A stretch of 64,000 nt of DNA, from positions 1,240,001 to 1,304,000 of the forward strand of contig CP076546.1 of the NCBI GenBank assembly GCA_018889975.1, given 5' to 3'. The stretch's first letter is position 1. Every line of letters begins with the position of its first letter. Below are positions 36,303 to 45,296 of the stretch, in pieces. The stretch is from Bacillus sp. NP157 (lineage in GTDB: Bacteria; Pseudomonadota; Gammaproteobacteria; Xanthomonadales; Rhodanobacteraceae). Under the pieces are notes generated by a model. It searched no databases. It was not told the origin of the DNA and saw nothing but the letters and a program-made list of their open reading frames with translations. Position numbers and translations under genes: made by a program.

Positions 36303-37039
36303 CCCTGCGCGCCGTGGTCATCGACGACGAAGCGCCGGCGCGCGCAAAGCTTCGCCGCTATCTCAGTACCTGCGACGGCGTGGCCTGGGTCGGTGAAGCG
36401 GCGGATGGCCCGACGGCCGTGGCACTGGTCCAGCGTGAGCGTCCGGATGTGATCTTCCTCGACATCAGCATGCCCGGCATGGATGGCTTCGGCGTGCTGC
36501 AGGCACTGGGCGATCCGCTGCCTGCGGAGATCGTGTTCGTCACCGCGCATGCGGACCAGGCGGTGCGCGCGTTCGAGGTGCATGCCTTCGATTACCTGCT
36601 AAAACCGGTGGGGCCGGACCGGTTCGAGCGCACCGTGCGCCGCTTGTGCGCGCGGCTCGTGCCGTCGGCGGCGAAGCTCGACGGGCTGCTCGGCGACCTG
36701 CCGGCGCCGACGCATTACGCCGAGCGCCTGTTGCTGCCGCTGCCGGGCGCCGACGGCGCGGAGCTCGTGCCGGTCGAGCGCATCGACCGGATCGCGTCCG
36801 ACCGCAACTACCTCGAGGCCTTCGTCGATGGCGTGCCACGCCGCCTGCGCGGCACGCTGGACGCCATGCAGGCGCGCCTGCACCCCTCGCGTTTCGTCCG
36901 GGTCAACCGCTCGACCGTGGTGCGGCTGGACGCGATCGCCGAAGTGCAGCCGTGGCCGGATGGCGAAAAGCGCCTCGTGCTGCACGACGGCAGCCGGGTG
37001 ACCTGGACCCGGCGTTTCCTCCCCGACGATCTTCGCTGA
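36299..37039 (+). CDS. LytTR-type response regulator (AlgR-like)
   Basis: A 246-aa response regulator. The receiver has AVVIDDEAPARAKLRRYL, phospho-Asp in DVIFLDISMPGMDG and YLLKPV. The C-terminal LytTR DNA-binding domain is HPSRFVRVNRSTVV. Cotranslated with the kinase (ATGA overlap). Three ttcgtcc direct repeats follow its stop (37088-37143), a pattern like AlgR boxes. Confidence 0.93.
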   Translation: MTLRAVVIDDEAPARAKLRRYLSTCDGVAWVGEAADGPTAVALVQRERPDVIFLDISMPGMDGFGVLQALGDPLPAEIVFVTAHADQAVRAFEVHAFDYLLKPVGPDRFERTVRRLCARLVPSAAKLDGLLGDLPAPTHYAERLLLPLPGADGAELVPVERIDRIASDRNYLEAFVDGVPRRLRGTLDAMQARLHPSRFVRVNRSTVVRLDAIAEVQPWPDGEKRLVLHDGSRVTWTRRFLPDDLR

Positions 37040-37087
37040 AGGCCGTTCGCCGGCTGCGCCGGCGCGCGCTCCCGGGTGGTGACGATA

Positions 37088-37143
37088 TTCGTCCCTGGGC
37101 AATGCCGGTGTTCGTCCCCGGGCGGCGGCCCTTCGTCCCGGAC
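37088..37143 (+). promoter_or_regulatory. Three TTCGTCCC repeats, AlgR/LytTR-like boxes
   Basis: ttcgtccctggg (37088-37099), ttcgtccccggg (37111-37122) and ttcgtcccggac (37132-37143) occur as direct repeats 23 and 21 bp apart, about two helical turns. The core matches the known AlgR site CCGTTCGTC. They sit between the LytTR regulator and the serine hydrolase gene, which starts 60 bp after the last box. It is a plausible LytTR control region for that gene. Confidence 0.5.
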
Positions 37144-37202
37144 GGTCGTCCGCCGCGGCCGCCTCCGCGCGATGCTCGGCTCCAGCCACCGGGAGCCTCG
37201 CC

Positions 37203-38573
37203 ATGCGTAAGCGCACGATCATCGCCACCGCCGTCGCCCTGGCCATCGCCGTGGGTGCCTGGGCCACCACCCGGCCCGACCAGGCCATCCGGGTTGCCGC
37301 GGGCGTGGCCGCCCATCATGTCTGCTCGATGACCTTCGTCGGCAGGCAGGATCCCGACACGATCTATCGCGAGCTGGTGACGCCGATGATCGGGGCGACG
37401 CCGGCGAAGCTGCTGAAGGTGCACGTCGACCGCGAGGCGCAGACGGTTACGGTCAACGGCCTGGTCTCGGCGCTGGCGACGGCGCGTTATACCCCAGGCT
37501 ACGGCTGCCGGCTGGCGCTGCCGGGCAATCGCCCGCTGGCGGCGGTGACGGCACGGGTCGCCGCCCGCGACGACGGCTTCGCGCCCGAAGCCGTGGTCAC
37601 CACCGACAAGCCCGCCGTCACCGCGGCGCTGGACCGGGTCTTCGCTGAAGCGCCAGGCGCACCGCCGAAGGTGGTCAAGGCCGTGGTGATCGTCAAGGAC
37701 GGCAAGGTCGTGGCCGAGCGTTACGCGCCGGGCTATGGCATCCACTCGGCGCTGATCAGCTTCTCGGTCGCCAAGTCGTTCACCAACGCGTTCCTCGGCA
37801 TGCTGGCGATGGACGGCAAGGTCGACGTGAAACGCCCGCTGGGTGCCGCCGAATGGTCGGCGCCCGGCGATCCGCGTGGCGCGATCACCATCGAAGACCT
37901 GATGCGCATGCAGAGCGGCCTCGCCGCCGAAGAAGCGGAATCGGCCTTCAGCCCGGTGGCGAAGATGGAATTCCTGCACGCCGACATGGCCGGCTTCGCC
38001 GCGATGCAGCCGGCGAAGGAAGCGCCGGGCAAGACCTTCGAATACACCTCGGCCGACACCGTGTTGCTCGATCGGATGCTCGGCGAACGCATCGGCGGTG
38101 GCGCGGCGGGCTTGCGCGACTTCGCCCGCAGGCGCTTGTTCGATCCGATGCACATGGGCGAGGTGACCATGGAAGTCGACGGGCAGGGCACCTTCGTCGG
38201 CTCGACCTATGTGTTCACCAGCGCTCGCGACTACGCGCGTTTCGGCCTGCTGTATCTCAAGGACGGCGTCGCGCCGGACGGCACGCGACTGCTGCCGCCC
38301 GGCTGGGTCGACTGGTCGCGCCGATCGGCGCTGGGCGCGCCTTACGGCGCCGGCTTCTGGACCAACGACGGGCCGAGCGACGTCGCCCGGCAGCGCGTGG
38401 AGGGTGGCTTCCCGAAGGATGGATTCTTCGCCAGCGGCACGATGGGCCAGCGCATCTACATCGTGCCGTCCGCGCATCTCGTCATCACGCGCTTCGGTTA
38501 TTCCGCGCCGCCCAACTACGGCATCGAAGACGATGTCCGCCTGGTCAAGGCGGCCATCGAGGCCTGGCGCTGA
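37203..38573 (+). CDS. Serine hydrolase, beta-lactamase/PBP (class C-like) family
   Basis: A 456-aa protein with an N-terminal membrane or signal segment (TIIATAVALAIAVGAWATT). The beta-lactamase-like domain carries the SxxK motif in FSVAKSF (near residue 190). An EYTSADT segment follows, with a late SGTMGQRIYIVPS. This family contains carboxypeptidases, esterases and lactamases; the substrate is unknown. It lies downstream of LytTR-type repeats. Confidence 0.85.
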   Translation: MRKRTIIATAVALAIAVGAWATTRPDQAIRVAAGVAAHHVCSMTFVGRQDPDTIYRELVTPMIGATPAKLLKVHVDREAQTVTVNGLVSALATARYTPGYGCRLALPGNRPLAAVTARVAARDDGFAPEAVVTTDKPAVTAALDRVFAEAPGAPPKVVKAVVIVKDGKVVAERYAPGYGIHSALISFSVAKSFTNAFLGMLAMDGKVDVKRPLGAAEWSAPGDPRGAITIEDLMRMQSGLAAEEAESAFSPVAKMEFLHADMAGFAAMQPAKEAPGKTFEYTSADTVLLDRMLGERIGGGAAGLRDFARRRLFDPMHMGEVTMEVDGQGTFVGSTYVFTSARDYARFGLLYLKDGVAPDGTRLLPPGWVDWSRRSALGAPYGAGFWTNDGPSDVARQRVEGGFPKDGFFASGTMGQRIYIVPSAHLVITRFGYSAPPNYGIEDDVRLVKAAIEAWR

Positions 38574-38575
38574 GC

Positions 38576-39223
38576 CTACAGATCGAGCAGCTGGGGCATG
38601 CGGTCGATCACGGCGACTGCACCGGCGCTGGCCAGGTCCAGTGACTTGCGATAGCCGTAGCTGACCATCACCAGGGCGACCCCCGCATCGTGCGCGGCCA
38701 GCATGTCGCTTTCCGAATCGCCGACCATCAGCACCTTGTCGAGCGCCACCCCGGCCTGCGTGGCGAGGTACTGCAGGGGCACGCCACTGGGCTTGCGCTG
38801 CGGCAGGGTGTTGCCGCCGGTGATGCCGTCGATGTACTGGAGCATGTCGCGTGCCTCGAGCAGCGGACGGACGAATTCTTCGTTCTTGTTCGTGCACACG
38901 GCGAGCTTCACGCCTTGCGCGTGCAACGCGGCCAGCGTGTCGACCACGCCGTCGTAGGCGATGCCGTCCAGGGCGGTCTCGGCATAGTGCTCGAGGAAGC
39001 CAGGCATCACCTCATCGATGCTGGCGTCGCTGCCGGCATCCTGGAAGGCGTAGGTAATCAGCTGGCGCGAACCTTCGCCGACCCAGCCGGTGATGGTGGC
39101 GACGTCGTAGGTCGGCAGCTTCCAGTCGCGCAGCGTGCGGTTCACCGATTCGGCGATGTCGGCGGCGCTGTCGACCAGGGTGCCGTCGAGGTCGAAGATG
39201 ACGAGCGAGTAGGGAAAGGCCAA
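38576..39223 (-). CDS. gph: Phosphoglycolate phosphatase-like HAD hydrolase
   Basis: About 215 aa from a TTG at 39223 (cggag 8 bp upstream; no ATG lies ahead of the first motif). HAD motifs: FDLDGTLVDS (nucleophile Asp), CTNKN (motif II), KPSGVPLQYL Lys and VGDSESDMLAA (motif III). The family hydrolyses 2-phosphoglycolate or similar. It is followed by a serine hydrolase gene running convergently. Confidence 0.88.
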   Translation of the reverse strand: MAFPYSLVIFDLDGTLVDSAADIAESVNRTLRDWKLPTYDVATITGWVGEGSRQLITYAFQDAGSDASIDEVMPGFLEHYAETALDGIAYDGVVDTLAALHAQGVKLAVCTNKNEEFVRPLLEARDMLQYIDGITGGNTLPQRKPSGVPLQYLATQAGVALDKVLMVGDSESDMLAAHDAGVALVMVSYGYRKSLDLASAGAVAVIDRMPQLLDL

Positions 39224-39249
39224 GGGTCCGCTCCGGCAAAAGGTCGATT

Positions 39250-39945
39250 CTACGCCTTCGCCGGCCCCAGCCCATGGCCGAGCAGGGCCGCCGCATGGCG
39301 ACGGATGGATGCCTCGTCGATTTTCTTGCGGATGGGATCGTCCTTCCATTTGCGCAGCGCCGTCATCGGCAGCATGGTCAGCGACATGATCGATACCATC
39401 ACCAGCGCCGGATCGAGGTCCGGATGCATGCGTCCTTCGGCCTGCCACTGGCGGATCTTGTCGATCAGCGCGGCCTGGCGTGCATGGTCCACCGATTTCT
39501 TCATGTGCTTGCGGAACGAGTCGTCGTCGGTGAGCAGGTCGCCAAAGAACACCGGCGCGATCCACGAATGCTCGGTGGCCAGGTCCATGAAGCGCATCGC
39601 TACCTCGGTGAAGGCCGACACCGGGTCGTCGGCGTGCTCCTGGAAGATCGCCTCCACGCGGCCGCGCATCGGCGCGATGTGGGCGGCGTGGATCTCCTCG
39701 AACAGCTGTTCGCGGGTCCTGAAGTAGTAGTGCACGGCGGCGGGCGTCATCCCGGCGGCGCGGGCGATGCCCGCCAGCGTGGTGCCGGCGTAGCCATGCC
39801 GGGCGTACAGCGCGAGTGCGATCTCGATCAGGCGGGTGCGTTGGTCGGTACCGTCCGGCTGGCCCTGGGGGCGGCCGGGTGGCCGGCCGCGGCGCGGTGC
39901 CCGGGTGCTGGCCGTCTGGGGGAGGGGTTTGTCGGTAGTGCTCAT
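39250..39945 (-). CDS. TetR family repressor of the adjacent MFS pump
   Basis: A 231-aa protein with a TetR N-terminal helix-turn-helix (LIEIALALYARHGYAGTTL, IARAAGMTPAAVHYYF). It is divergent from an MFS efflux gene with an 87-bp spacer that contains an AT-rich inverted repeat. The N-terminus contains an arginine/glycine-rich stretch (RRGRPPGRPQGQ). No other targets are visible. Confidence 0.9.
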   Translation of the reverse strand: MSTTDKPLPQTASTRAPRRGRPPGRPQGQPDGTDQRTRLIEIALALYARHGYAGTTLAGIARAAGMTPAAVHYYFRTREQLFEEIHAAHIAPMRGRVEAIFQEHADDPVSAFTEVAMRFMDLATEHSWIAPVFFGDLLTDDDSFRKHMKKSVDHARQAALIDKIRQWQAEGRMHPDLDPALVMVSIMSLTMLPMTALRKWKDDPIRKKIDEASIRRHAAALLGHGLGPAKA

Positions 39946-39999
39946 CGGGAATCAATAACACGCGGCTGGGCCCTTGCCTTGCGACCCGTTGCCGCATAT

Positions 40000-40017
40000 A
40001 TTAACTGACGACTTAAT
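40000..40017. promoter_or_regulatory. Probable TetR operator, attaa(n8)ttaat
   Basis: Inverted repeat attaa / ttaat with an 8-bp centre, 16-33 bp before the MFS start. A -35-like ttgccg (39989-39994) and a -10-like ttaatt overlap it at 18-bp spacing. The MFS ATG has no clear Shine-Dalgarno sequence and a very short leader. Confidence 0.45.
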
Positions 40018-40032
40018 TAATTACATCCCATC

Positions 40033-41586
40033 ATGGCCGTAGCCCATCGCCCCGAACCCGCCGACACCCCCGCCGGCGTGGTTGAACCCAGCCTCGCTCC
40101 CGTCCCGCCACAGCCCTCGCTACGCCTGCTCTTCCCGGCGCTGATGCTGGTGATGCTGCTGGCGGCGCTGGACCAGACCATCGTCTCCACCGCCTTGCCG
40201 ACCATCGTCGGCGAGCTCGGCGGCCTCAGCCAGCTGTCGTGGGTGGTCACCGCCTATCTGCTGACGTCGACCGTCGTCGTGCCGCTCTACGGCAAGTTCG
40301 GCGACCTGTTCGGGCGCAAGATCGTCCTGCAGACGGCGATCGTCATCTTCCTGATCGGCTCGGTGCTGTGCGGCCTGGCCCAGGACATGGACTGGCTGAT
40401 CGCGATGCGTGCGCTGCAGGGCCTTGGCGGTGGTGGCCTGCTGGTGATCACCATGGCGGCGATCGGCGACGTGATCCCGCCCGCGGACCGCGGTCGTTAC
40501 CAGGGCCTGTTCGGCGGCGTGTACGGCCTGGCCACGGTGATCGGCCCGCTGCTCGGCGGCTTCATGGTCGACCACCTGTCGTGGCGCTGGATCTTCTACG
40601 TGAACCTGCCGCTGGGCATCCTTTGCCTGCTGGTGATCGCCGCGGTGTTCCATCCGCATACGCGCCACGTCAGGCACGCGATCGACTGGTTCGGCGCGTT
40701 CTTCCTCGCGCTCGCGCTCAGCTGCATCATCCTGTTCACCACCGAGGGCGGCACGCGGCTGCCGTGGGATTCGGTCGAGCTGTGGGCGATCCTGGCGATG
40801 GGCCTGGTCGCGGTCGGCGGCTTCATCTACGAAGAGCGCGTGGCCAGCGAGCCGATCATCCCGCTGCACCTGTTCCGCCATCGCACCTTCTTCCTCTGCA
40901 GCATGATCGGCTTCTTCGTCGGCACGGCGCTGTTCGGCTCGACGACCTACCTGCCGCTGTACCTGCAGGTGGTCAAGGGTGTGTCGCCCACCGGCGCCGG
41001 CATGCAGTTGCTGCCGCTGATGGGTGGCGTGCTGGTCAGCTCGATCGTCGTCGGTCGCGTGATCAGCAAAATCGGTCGCTACCGCATGTTCCCGATCATG
41101 GGGACCTTCATCGGCGCCGTGGCGCTGATGCTGCTGGGCAGCGTGGAGGACGACGACCCGCTGTACCTGATCTACACCTACGCCGGCATCCTCGGCCTGG
41201 GCATCGGCATGGTGATGCAGGTGTTGATCCTGGCCGCGCAGAACAGCGTGGAGCCGAAACTGATGGGCGTCGCCACCTCGGGCGTCACGCTGTTCCGCTC
41301 GATCGGTGGTTCGATCGGCGTATCCGTGTTCGGCGCGCTGTTCACCCACGGCCTGCAGTCACGCATGGCGGACGTGATGCCCGCCGATGGCATGGCTGGC
41401 ATGGGGCCGCGTGCGTTCGGGCCGGATGCCGTGGCGAAGATGCCGCCGGAGATCCACGAGCGTTACCTGCATGCGTTCGGTTCGTCGCTGCACGTGGTGT
41501 ATCACGTGGGCGCCGCCGTCGTGTTCTCCGGCTTCCTGCTGGCGTGGTTCCTGCGCGACGTGCCCTTGCGCGGAAAGGGCACGTGA
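40033..41586 (+). CDS. Drug transporter, MFS DHA2 family (EmrB/QacA type)
   Basis: A 517-aa inner-membrane protein with about 14 predicted helices. It has the DHA2 motif LDQTIVSTALPTIVGEL near the N-terminus, the motif A-like GKFGDLFGRK, and LGGFMVDHLSWRWIFYVNLPLG. It exports drugs by proton antiport. Divergent from a TetR regulator. It starts at ATG 40033 with no obvious ribosome site. Confidence 0.93.
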   Translation: MAVAHRPEPADTPAGVVEPSLAPVPPQPSLRLLFPALMLVMLLAALDQTIVSTALPTIVGELGGLSQLSWVVTAYLLTSTVVVPLYGKFGDLFGRKIVLQTAIVIFLIGSVLCGLAQDMDWLIAMRALQGLGGGGLLVITMAAIGDVIPPADRGRYQGLFGGVYGLATVIGPLLGGFMVDHLSWRWIFYVNLPLGILCLLVIAAVFHPHTRHVRHAIDWFGAFFLALALSCIILFTTEGGTRLPWDSVELWAILAMGLVAVGGFIYEERVASEPIIPLHLFRHRTFFLCSMIGFFVGTALFGSTTYLPLYLQVVKGVSPTGAGMQLLPLMGGVLVSSIVVGRVISKIGRYRMFPIMGTFIGAVALMLLGSVEDDDPLYLIYTYAGILGLGIGMVMQVLILAAQNSVEPKLMGVATSGVTLFRSIGGSIGVSVFGALFTHGLQSRMADVMPADGMAGMGPRAFGPDAVAKMPPEIHERYLHAFGSSLHVVYHVGAAVVFSGFLLAWFLRDVPLRGKGT

Positions 41587-41590
41587 GCGC

Positions 41591-43006
41591 TTAGCGGCGT
41601 CGGCGTCGGCGGCGGAGCAGGGCGAGCACCAGCCAGAACAGCAGCACGACCACCACCACGCCGCCGACCATCAGGTACGGGGTGAGGCGTAGCAACAGCG
41701 GCTTCGGTCCGCCGGAACGGATCGATGCGACGTCGGCGGCGCTGACCGTCACGCCCGGGTTGCCGAAGTGTTGTTCGACATAGGTCGCGACGGCGGCCAC
41801 CTGGGCATCGTCCATGTCGCGCGCGAACGCCGGCATCGACACATGCGCATCCGCACCCCGGCGATCGACGCCATGCAGGATCGCCATCACGAGGTTGTCG
41901 GCGTGCGACAGGCCGACGGCGCGGTTGTGGCTGAGCGACGGGAAGTACTGATCCTGCGTACCACGGCCGTCGGGCTGGTGGCAGCTGGCGCAGGCACCGG
42001 CATACAGCGTCGCGCCGTCGGTATCGTTGGCGAGGCGCAGGGCCGACGGATCCGCGTTGCCATCCACGCGCTGCGGTTCACGCATGCCCAGCGCGGGTAG
42101 CGGCGCACCGCCCTGGTAGTCGTACGCCGGATGCGTATCATCGGCGTCCCGGATCGGCGCCACCGTCTTCAGGTAGCTCGCCATCGCGAACAGGTCGTCG
42201 TCGGACAGGTGGCTGAGGCTTTGCTCGACCGCTTCGGCCATGCCACCCGCGGCCTGGCCCTTGCCCTTCACGTGGCCGTTCTTCAGGTAGCCGGCGAGTT
42301 CTTCCGTGGTCCAGCCGCCGATGCCGCTGACCGGGTCGGAGGTGATGTTCGGTGCGATCCAGCCGTCGATCTTCGCGCCGCCCAGGTAGGCAGCCTGGTC
42401 TTCGGCCATCAGGAAGGTGCGCGGGGAATGGCACGAACTGCAGTGGCCCAGCACGTCGACGAGGTACTGCCCGCGCTTGACCTCGCCCGGCTGCGCTTCG
42501 TGCAGGCCGTTGCCGAGGTAAAGCAGGTTCCACCCGGCCATGGTCCAGCGCATGCCGTAGGGGAAGGGCAGCTTCGTCTCGGGCACGGCGTTGTCGTCGG
42601 CCGGCACGCCGTGCATCACATAGGCGTAGAGCGCGTGGATGTCGTCGTCGGTCATGCCCGCGTAGGCGGTATACGGCATCGCCGGGTACAGGTGGCTGCC
42701 CTTTGCGTTGACGCCCTTGCGCACGGCGTCGGCGAACTGCGCTTCGCTGTACCCGCCGATCCCGTGGCCGGTCGATGGGGTGATGTTGGACGCGTAGATA
42801 TTGCCCATCGGCGAGCCGATCGCCCGGCCGCCCGCCAGCGGATGCGCCGGGCTGGAGGTGTGGCAGGCGGCGCAGTCGGCGGCGGTGGCGACCGCCTTGC
42901 CGCGTGCGATCAGCGCGGCGTCCTGGGCGTGCCCGGGCGTCGCGCAAAGCGTGGCCAGTGCGAGGGCGGCGCCGGGAAACCATCGAAGCATGCGTTGGAT
43001 TCGCAT
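41591..43006 (-). CDS. Membrane-anchored tri-haem cytochrome c, sugar/alcohol dehydrogenase subunit
   Basis: A 471-aa protein with a signal peptide, three CxxCH haem sites (CAACH at 45-49, then CSSCH and CASCH) and a C-terminal membrane helix followed by a poly-Arg tail. This is the cytochrome subunit of membrane FAD dehydrogenases of the gluconate/sorbitol/alcohol type. It passes electrons from the GMC subunit to the quinone pool. Its start overlaps the preceding GMC stop by one base. Confidence 0.92.
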   Translation of the reverse strand: MRIQRMLRWFPGAALALATLCATPGHAQDAALIARGKAVATAADCAACHTSSPAHPLAGGRAIGSPMGNIYASNITPSTGHGIGGYSEAQFADAVRKGVNAKGSHLYPAMPYTAYAGMTDDDIHALYAYVMHGVPADDNAVPETKLPFPYGMRWTMAGWNLLYLGNGLHEAQPGEVKRGQYLVDVLGHCSSCHSPRTFLMAEDQAAYLGGAKIDGWIAPNITSDPVSGIGGWTTEELAGYLKNGHVKGKGQAAGGMAEAVEQSLSHLSDDDLFAMASYLKTVAPIRDADDTHPAYDYQGGAPLPALGMREPQRVDGNADPSALRLANDTDGATLYAGACASCHQPDGRGTQDQYFPSLSHNRAVGLSHADNLVMAILHGVDRRGADAHVSMPAFARDMDDAQVAAVATYVEQHFGNPGVTVSAADVASIRSGGPKPLLLRLTPYLMVGGVVVVVLLFWLVLALLRRRRRRR

Positions 43007-44592
43007 CAGATTTCCTTGTGGATGGTGTCGGCGATGCGGATCGCCAGCGCAACGCCGGTCAGCGTCGGATTGATCACGCCGGAGGCGGGGATGACGCCGG
43101 TGGTCGCGAGGAACAGGTTGTCGTGGTCGTGCGTGCGGCATTCGCCGTTCACCACCGAGTCCTTCGGGTCGCTACCCATGATCACCGTGCCCATGATGTG
43201 GTCGCGGTTCTGCCAGCCCGATTCGTCTTCCACCACTTCGGCGTTGAAGATCTTCGCGAAGCGCGCATAGTCGGCCTTCGCGACGGCCTTGCCGGCCTTC
43301 ACGTAATCGTCCACGTCGTAATGGACGGTCAGCATCGGGATGCCGAGCGCGTCTTTCTTCGCGCTGGGCGTCACCCGGTTGCTGGCCCGGGGCAGCATCT
43401 CGAACACGGTGCCGACGTCGATCCAGCGGGCGGCATCGTGGCGGATGCGCTCGTCCAGCTCGGGACCGACGATGCCTTGCTTGAGCAGGCGCTCGGCCAC
43501 CGTGCGATTGGGCACGGCGTTCGACATCGAGTGCTTCACCGCCGAATGCTGCTTGCGGAAATCGCCATCGCGCCAGTTGAAGATGCCACCCTGCTGGACG
43601 GCCCCGCGACCCGGCCACAGCGGTTCGTCGCCGATCATCAGCAAGCCGATGCCGGTGTGGTCCATGAGGTTGCGGCCGACCTGGTCGGAAGAGTTGGCGA
43701 CCTCGGAGATCAGCAGCAGCTTGGGCGTTTCCAGGCCATGTGCCGCGACGATGAAGTAACGGGCGGTGATCCGCGTATCCGTGCCGTCCGGCTTGCGGTA
43801 GTGCACGGCGACGATCTTGCCGCCCGCGCCCTTTTCCAGCTTGTAGGCGGTGGATTCGGTGAGCAGCTTCACCCCCGCGTTCTCAGCGTGGGTGGCGTGC
43901 ATGTCGCCGCTGTACATCGCCCCGATCGGGCAGACCGGCATGCAGTTGTTGTTGCCGCAGCAGGCCGGGCGGCCATCGTAGGGCCGGGTGACGCGACCGT
44001 TCGGCTCGTGGATGTAGTGGTAGCCCTCGGGGGCGAGGCGCTTGTCCAGCTGCTGGTTCATGTACGTGGTGGCATCGGGCGGCAGCGGATACGGCTGCGA
44101 GCGCGGCGGCCATGCCTTGCCACCCTGGCCGCTCTGGTCTTCCTCGCCGTTGCCGGCGACGCCCAGCGCGTACTCGGCGCGCACGTAGTACGGCTCCAGC
44201 GTGTCGTAGTCGATCGGCCAGTCACGGCCGACGCCGTACAGGGTGTTCAGCCGCATGTCGTTGGGCAGGTAGCGCCAGCAGGCCGCGGCCCAGTGCCAGG
44301 TGGTGCCGCCGACCAGCTTGAGCATGCCGGGGCGGAAATTGAACGAACCGGTGTTCTCGAGGTAATCCGGGTCGTAGGACGTGTGCGCCCACGGCTCGTT
44401 CGGATACGGATCGTTGAAGTTGGCCTTGCGCGACGACGTGCGGAAGTTCTCGACGATCTTCCAGCGCGGGATGCGCGAGCCGGCTTCGAGCATGATGACC
44501 GAATGGCCCTGCTTCGCGAGTTCGAACGCGGCATTGCTGCCAAGCGCGCCCGAGCCGATGACGATGACGTCGGCGTCGTAAGTGATAGTCAT
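43006..44592 (-). CDS. GMC-family FAD-dependent dehydrogenase, catalytic subunit
   Basis: A 528-aa flavoprotein. FAD motif VIVIGSGALGSNAAFE near the N-terminus, VGGTTWHWAAACWR as in bacterial membrane-bound gluconate, glucose or fructose dehydrogenases, and a GMC C-terminal half ending in NPTLTGVALAIRIADTI. The substrate could be a sugar, sugar acid or polyol. It is the second gene of the operon, 19 bp after the small subunit. Confidence 0.92.
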   Translation of the reverse strand: MTITYDADVIVIGSGALGSNAAFELAKQGHSVIMLEAGSRIPRWKIVENFRTSSRKANFNDPYPNEPWAHTSYDPDYLENTGSFNFRPGMLKLVGGTTWHWAAACWRYLPNDMRLNTLYGVGRDWPIDYDTLEPYYVRAEYALGVAGNGEEDQSGQGGKAWPPRSQPYPLPPDATTYMNQQLDKRLAPEGYHYIHEPNGRVTRPYDGRPACCGNNNCMPVCPIGAMYSGDMHATHAENAGVKLLTESTAYKLEKGAGGKIVAVHYRKPDGTDTRITARYFIVAAHGLETPKLLLISEVANSSDQVGRNLMDHTGIGLLMIGDEPLWPGRGAVQQGGIFNWRDGDFRKQHSAVKHSMSNAVPNRTVAERLLKQGIVGPELDERIRHDAARWIDVGTVFEMLPRASNRVTPSAKKDALGIPMLTVHYDVDDYVKAGKAVAKADYARFAKIFNAEVVEDESGWQNRDHIMGTVIMGSDPKDSVVNGECRTHDHDNLFLATTGVIPASGVINPTLTGVALAIRIADTIHKEI

Positions 44593-44611
44593 GGGGATGT
44601 CCTGCGCCGGG

Positions 44612-45193
44612 TCAGTCGCTGGCGATGGTGGTGGGCGCGGCGGCCCAGTAGTCCGTGCCGGCACGGGCGTAGGTCGGGATCACGGTGACGTCGTGCGTGG
44701 GCTCAAACATCAGCGCGCCGGTGTAGGTGATGAAGGCGGTGTCGTCCTTCGCCACCAGCGACTTCGGCTCGCCGGTGTAGCCGAGGTACCAGCCGCTGAC
44801 GATGCTGACCACCAGGGCTTTCATGTCCGGGTCGCGATCGACCGGCGAGTCCTTGAACCTGCGCATGTCGTCGATCCCGGCGGCGTCGAGCGCACGCGCG
44901 AGTGCGGCGATGCGCGCGGGAAAACCGCGGTCGCCCCCGGCGAGGGCGACGAACAGGCGTGCGGAGATGTCCGCAGGGAGGCCGTCGCGACCGGTGAGGC
45001 GGCGACCGAGCGTGAGGAAGGCGTCGAGTTCGGCCGCGCTGGCCTGGGCGGGCGTGGCCGCGTAGGCCATGCGGGACCAGGGGAGCAGGGCGCCTGCGGC
45101 GGCGACCAGGCCGGCGGAAACGAGGATACGACGGCGCGCCGGGTTTTCAGGCATGTCGCCGCCAGGCCCCGTTGTCGCATGGGGAGCATGCAT
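44612..45193 (-). CDS. Small subunit of the FAD dehydrogenase, twin-arginine signal
   Basis: A 193-aa protein of the gluconate 2-dehydrogenase subunit 3/sorbitol dehydrogenase family. The leader ARRRILVSAGLVAAAGALLP has the twin-arginine look and would export the folded, FAD-loaded catalytic subunit. The start at 45193 has aaggaag upstream; 45226 is an alternative. It is first in the operon and 99 bp from the LacI gene. Confidence 0.88.
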   Translation of the reverse strand: MHAPHATTGPGGDMPENPARRRILVSAGLVAAAGALLPWSRMAYAATPAQASAAELDAFLTLGRRLTGRDGLPADISARLFVALAGGDRGFPARIAALARALDAAGIDDMRRFKDSPVDRDPDMKALVVSIVSGWYLGYTGEPKSLVAKDDTAFITYTGALMFEPTHDVTVIPTYARAGTDYWAAAPTTIASD

Positions 45194-45235
45194 GGTGGCT
45201 TCCTTGGAGGGTGGCTGTGGATGCAAAGCCGCCGA

Positions 45236-45296
45236 AGTATAGGAAGCGGTTTTGAGGTAAACCCCTCAAAAAGCCATCTTGATGGTTTTACCTCAA
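45236..45296 (-). promoter_or_regulatory. Promoter and paired LacI operators of the dehydrogenase operon
   Basis: Two 18-bp sites, ttgaggtaaacccctcaa (45252-45269) and ttgatggttttacctcaa (45279-45296), agree at 16 of 18 positions when one is reversed. A tatact -10 box on the minus strand (45236-45241) lies 10 bp below the first site, so that site covers the -35 region. The second operator overlaps the stop codon of lacI. This is the expected binding region of the LacI protein encoded just upstream. Confidence 0.7.

Noticed and set aside
42904-44688. 594-codon plus-strand frame opposite the GMC dehydrogenase
   Set aside because: Antisense shadow; the GMC gene has intact FAD and GMC motifs.
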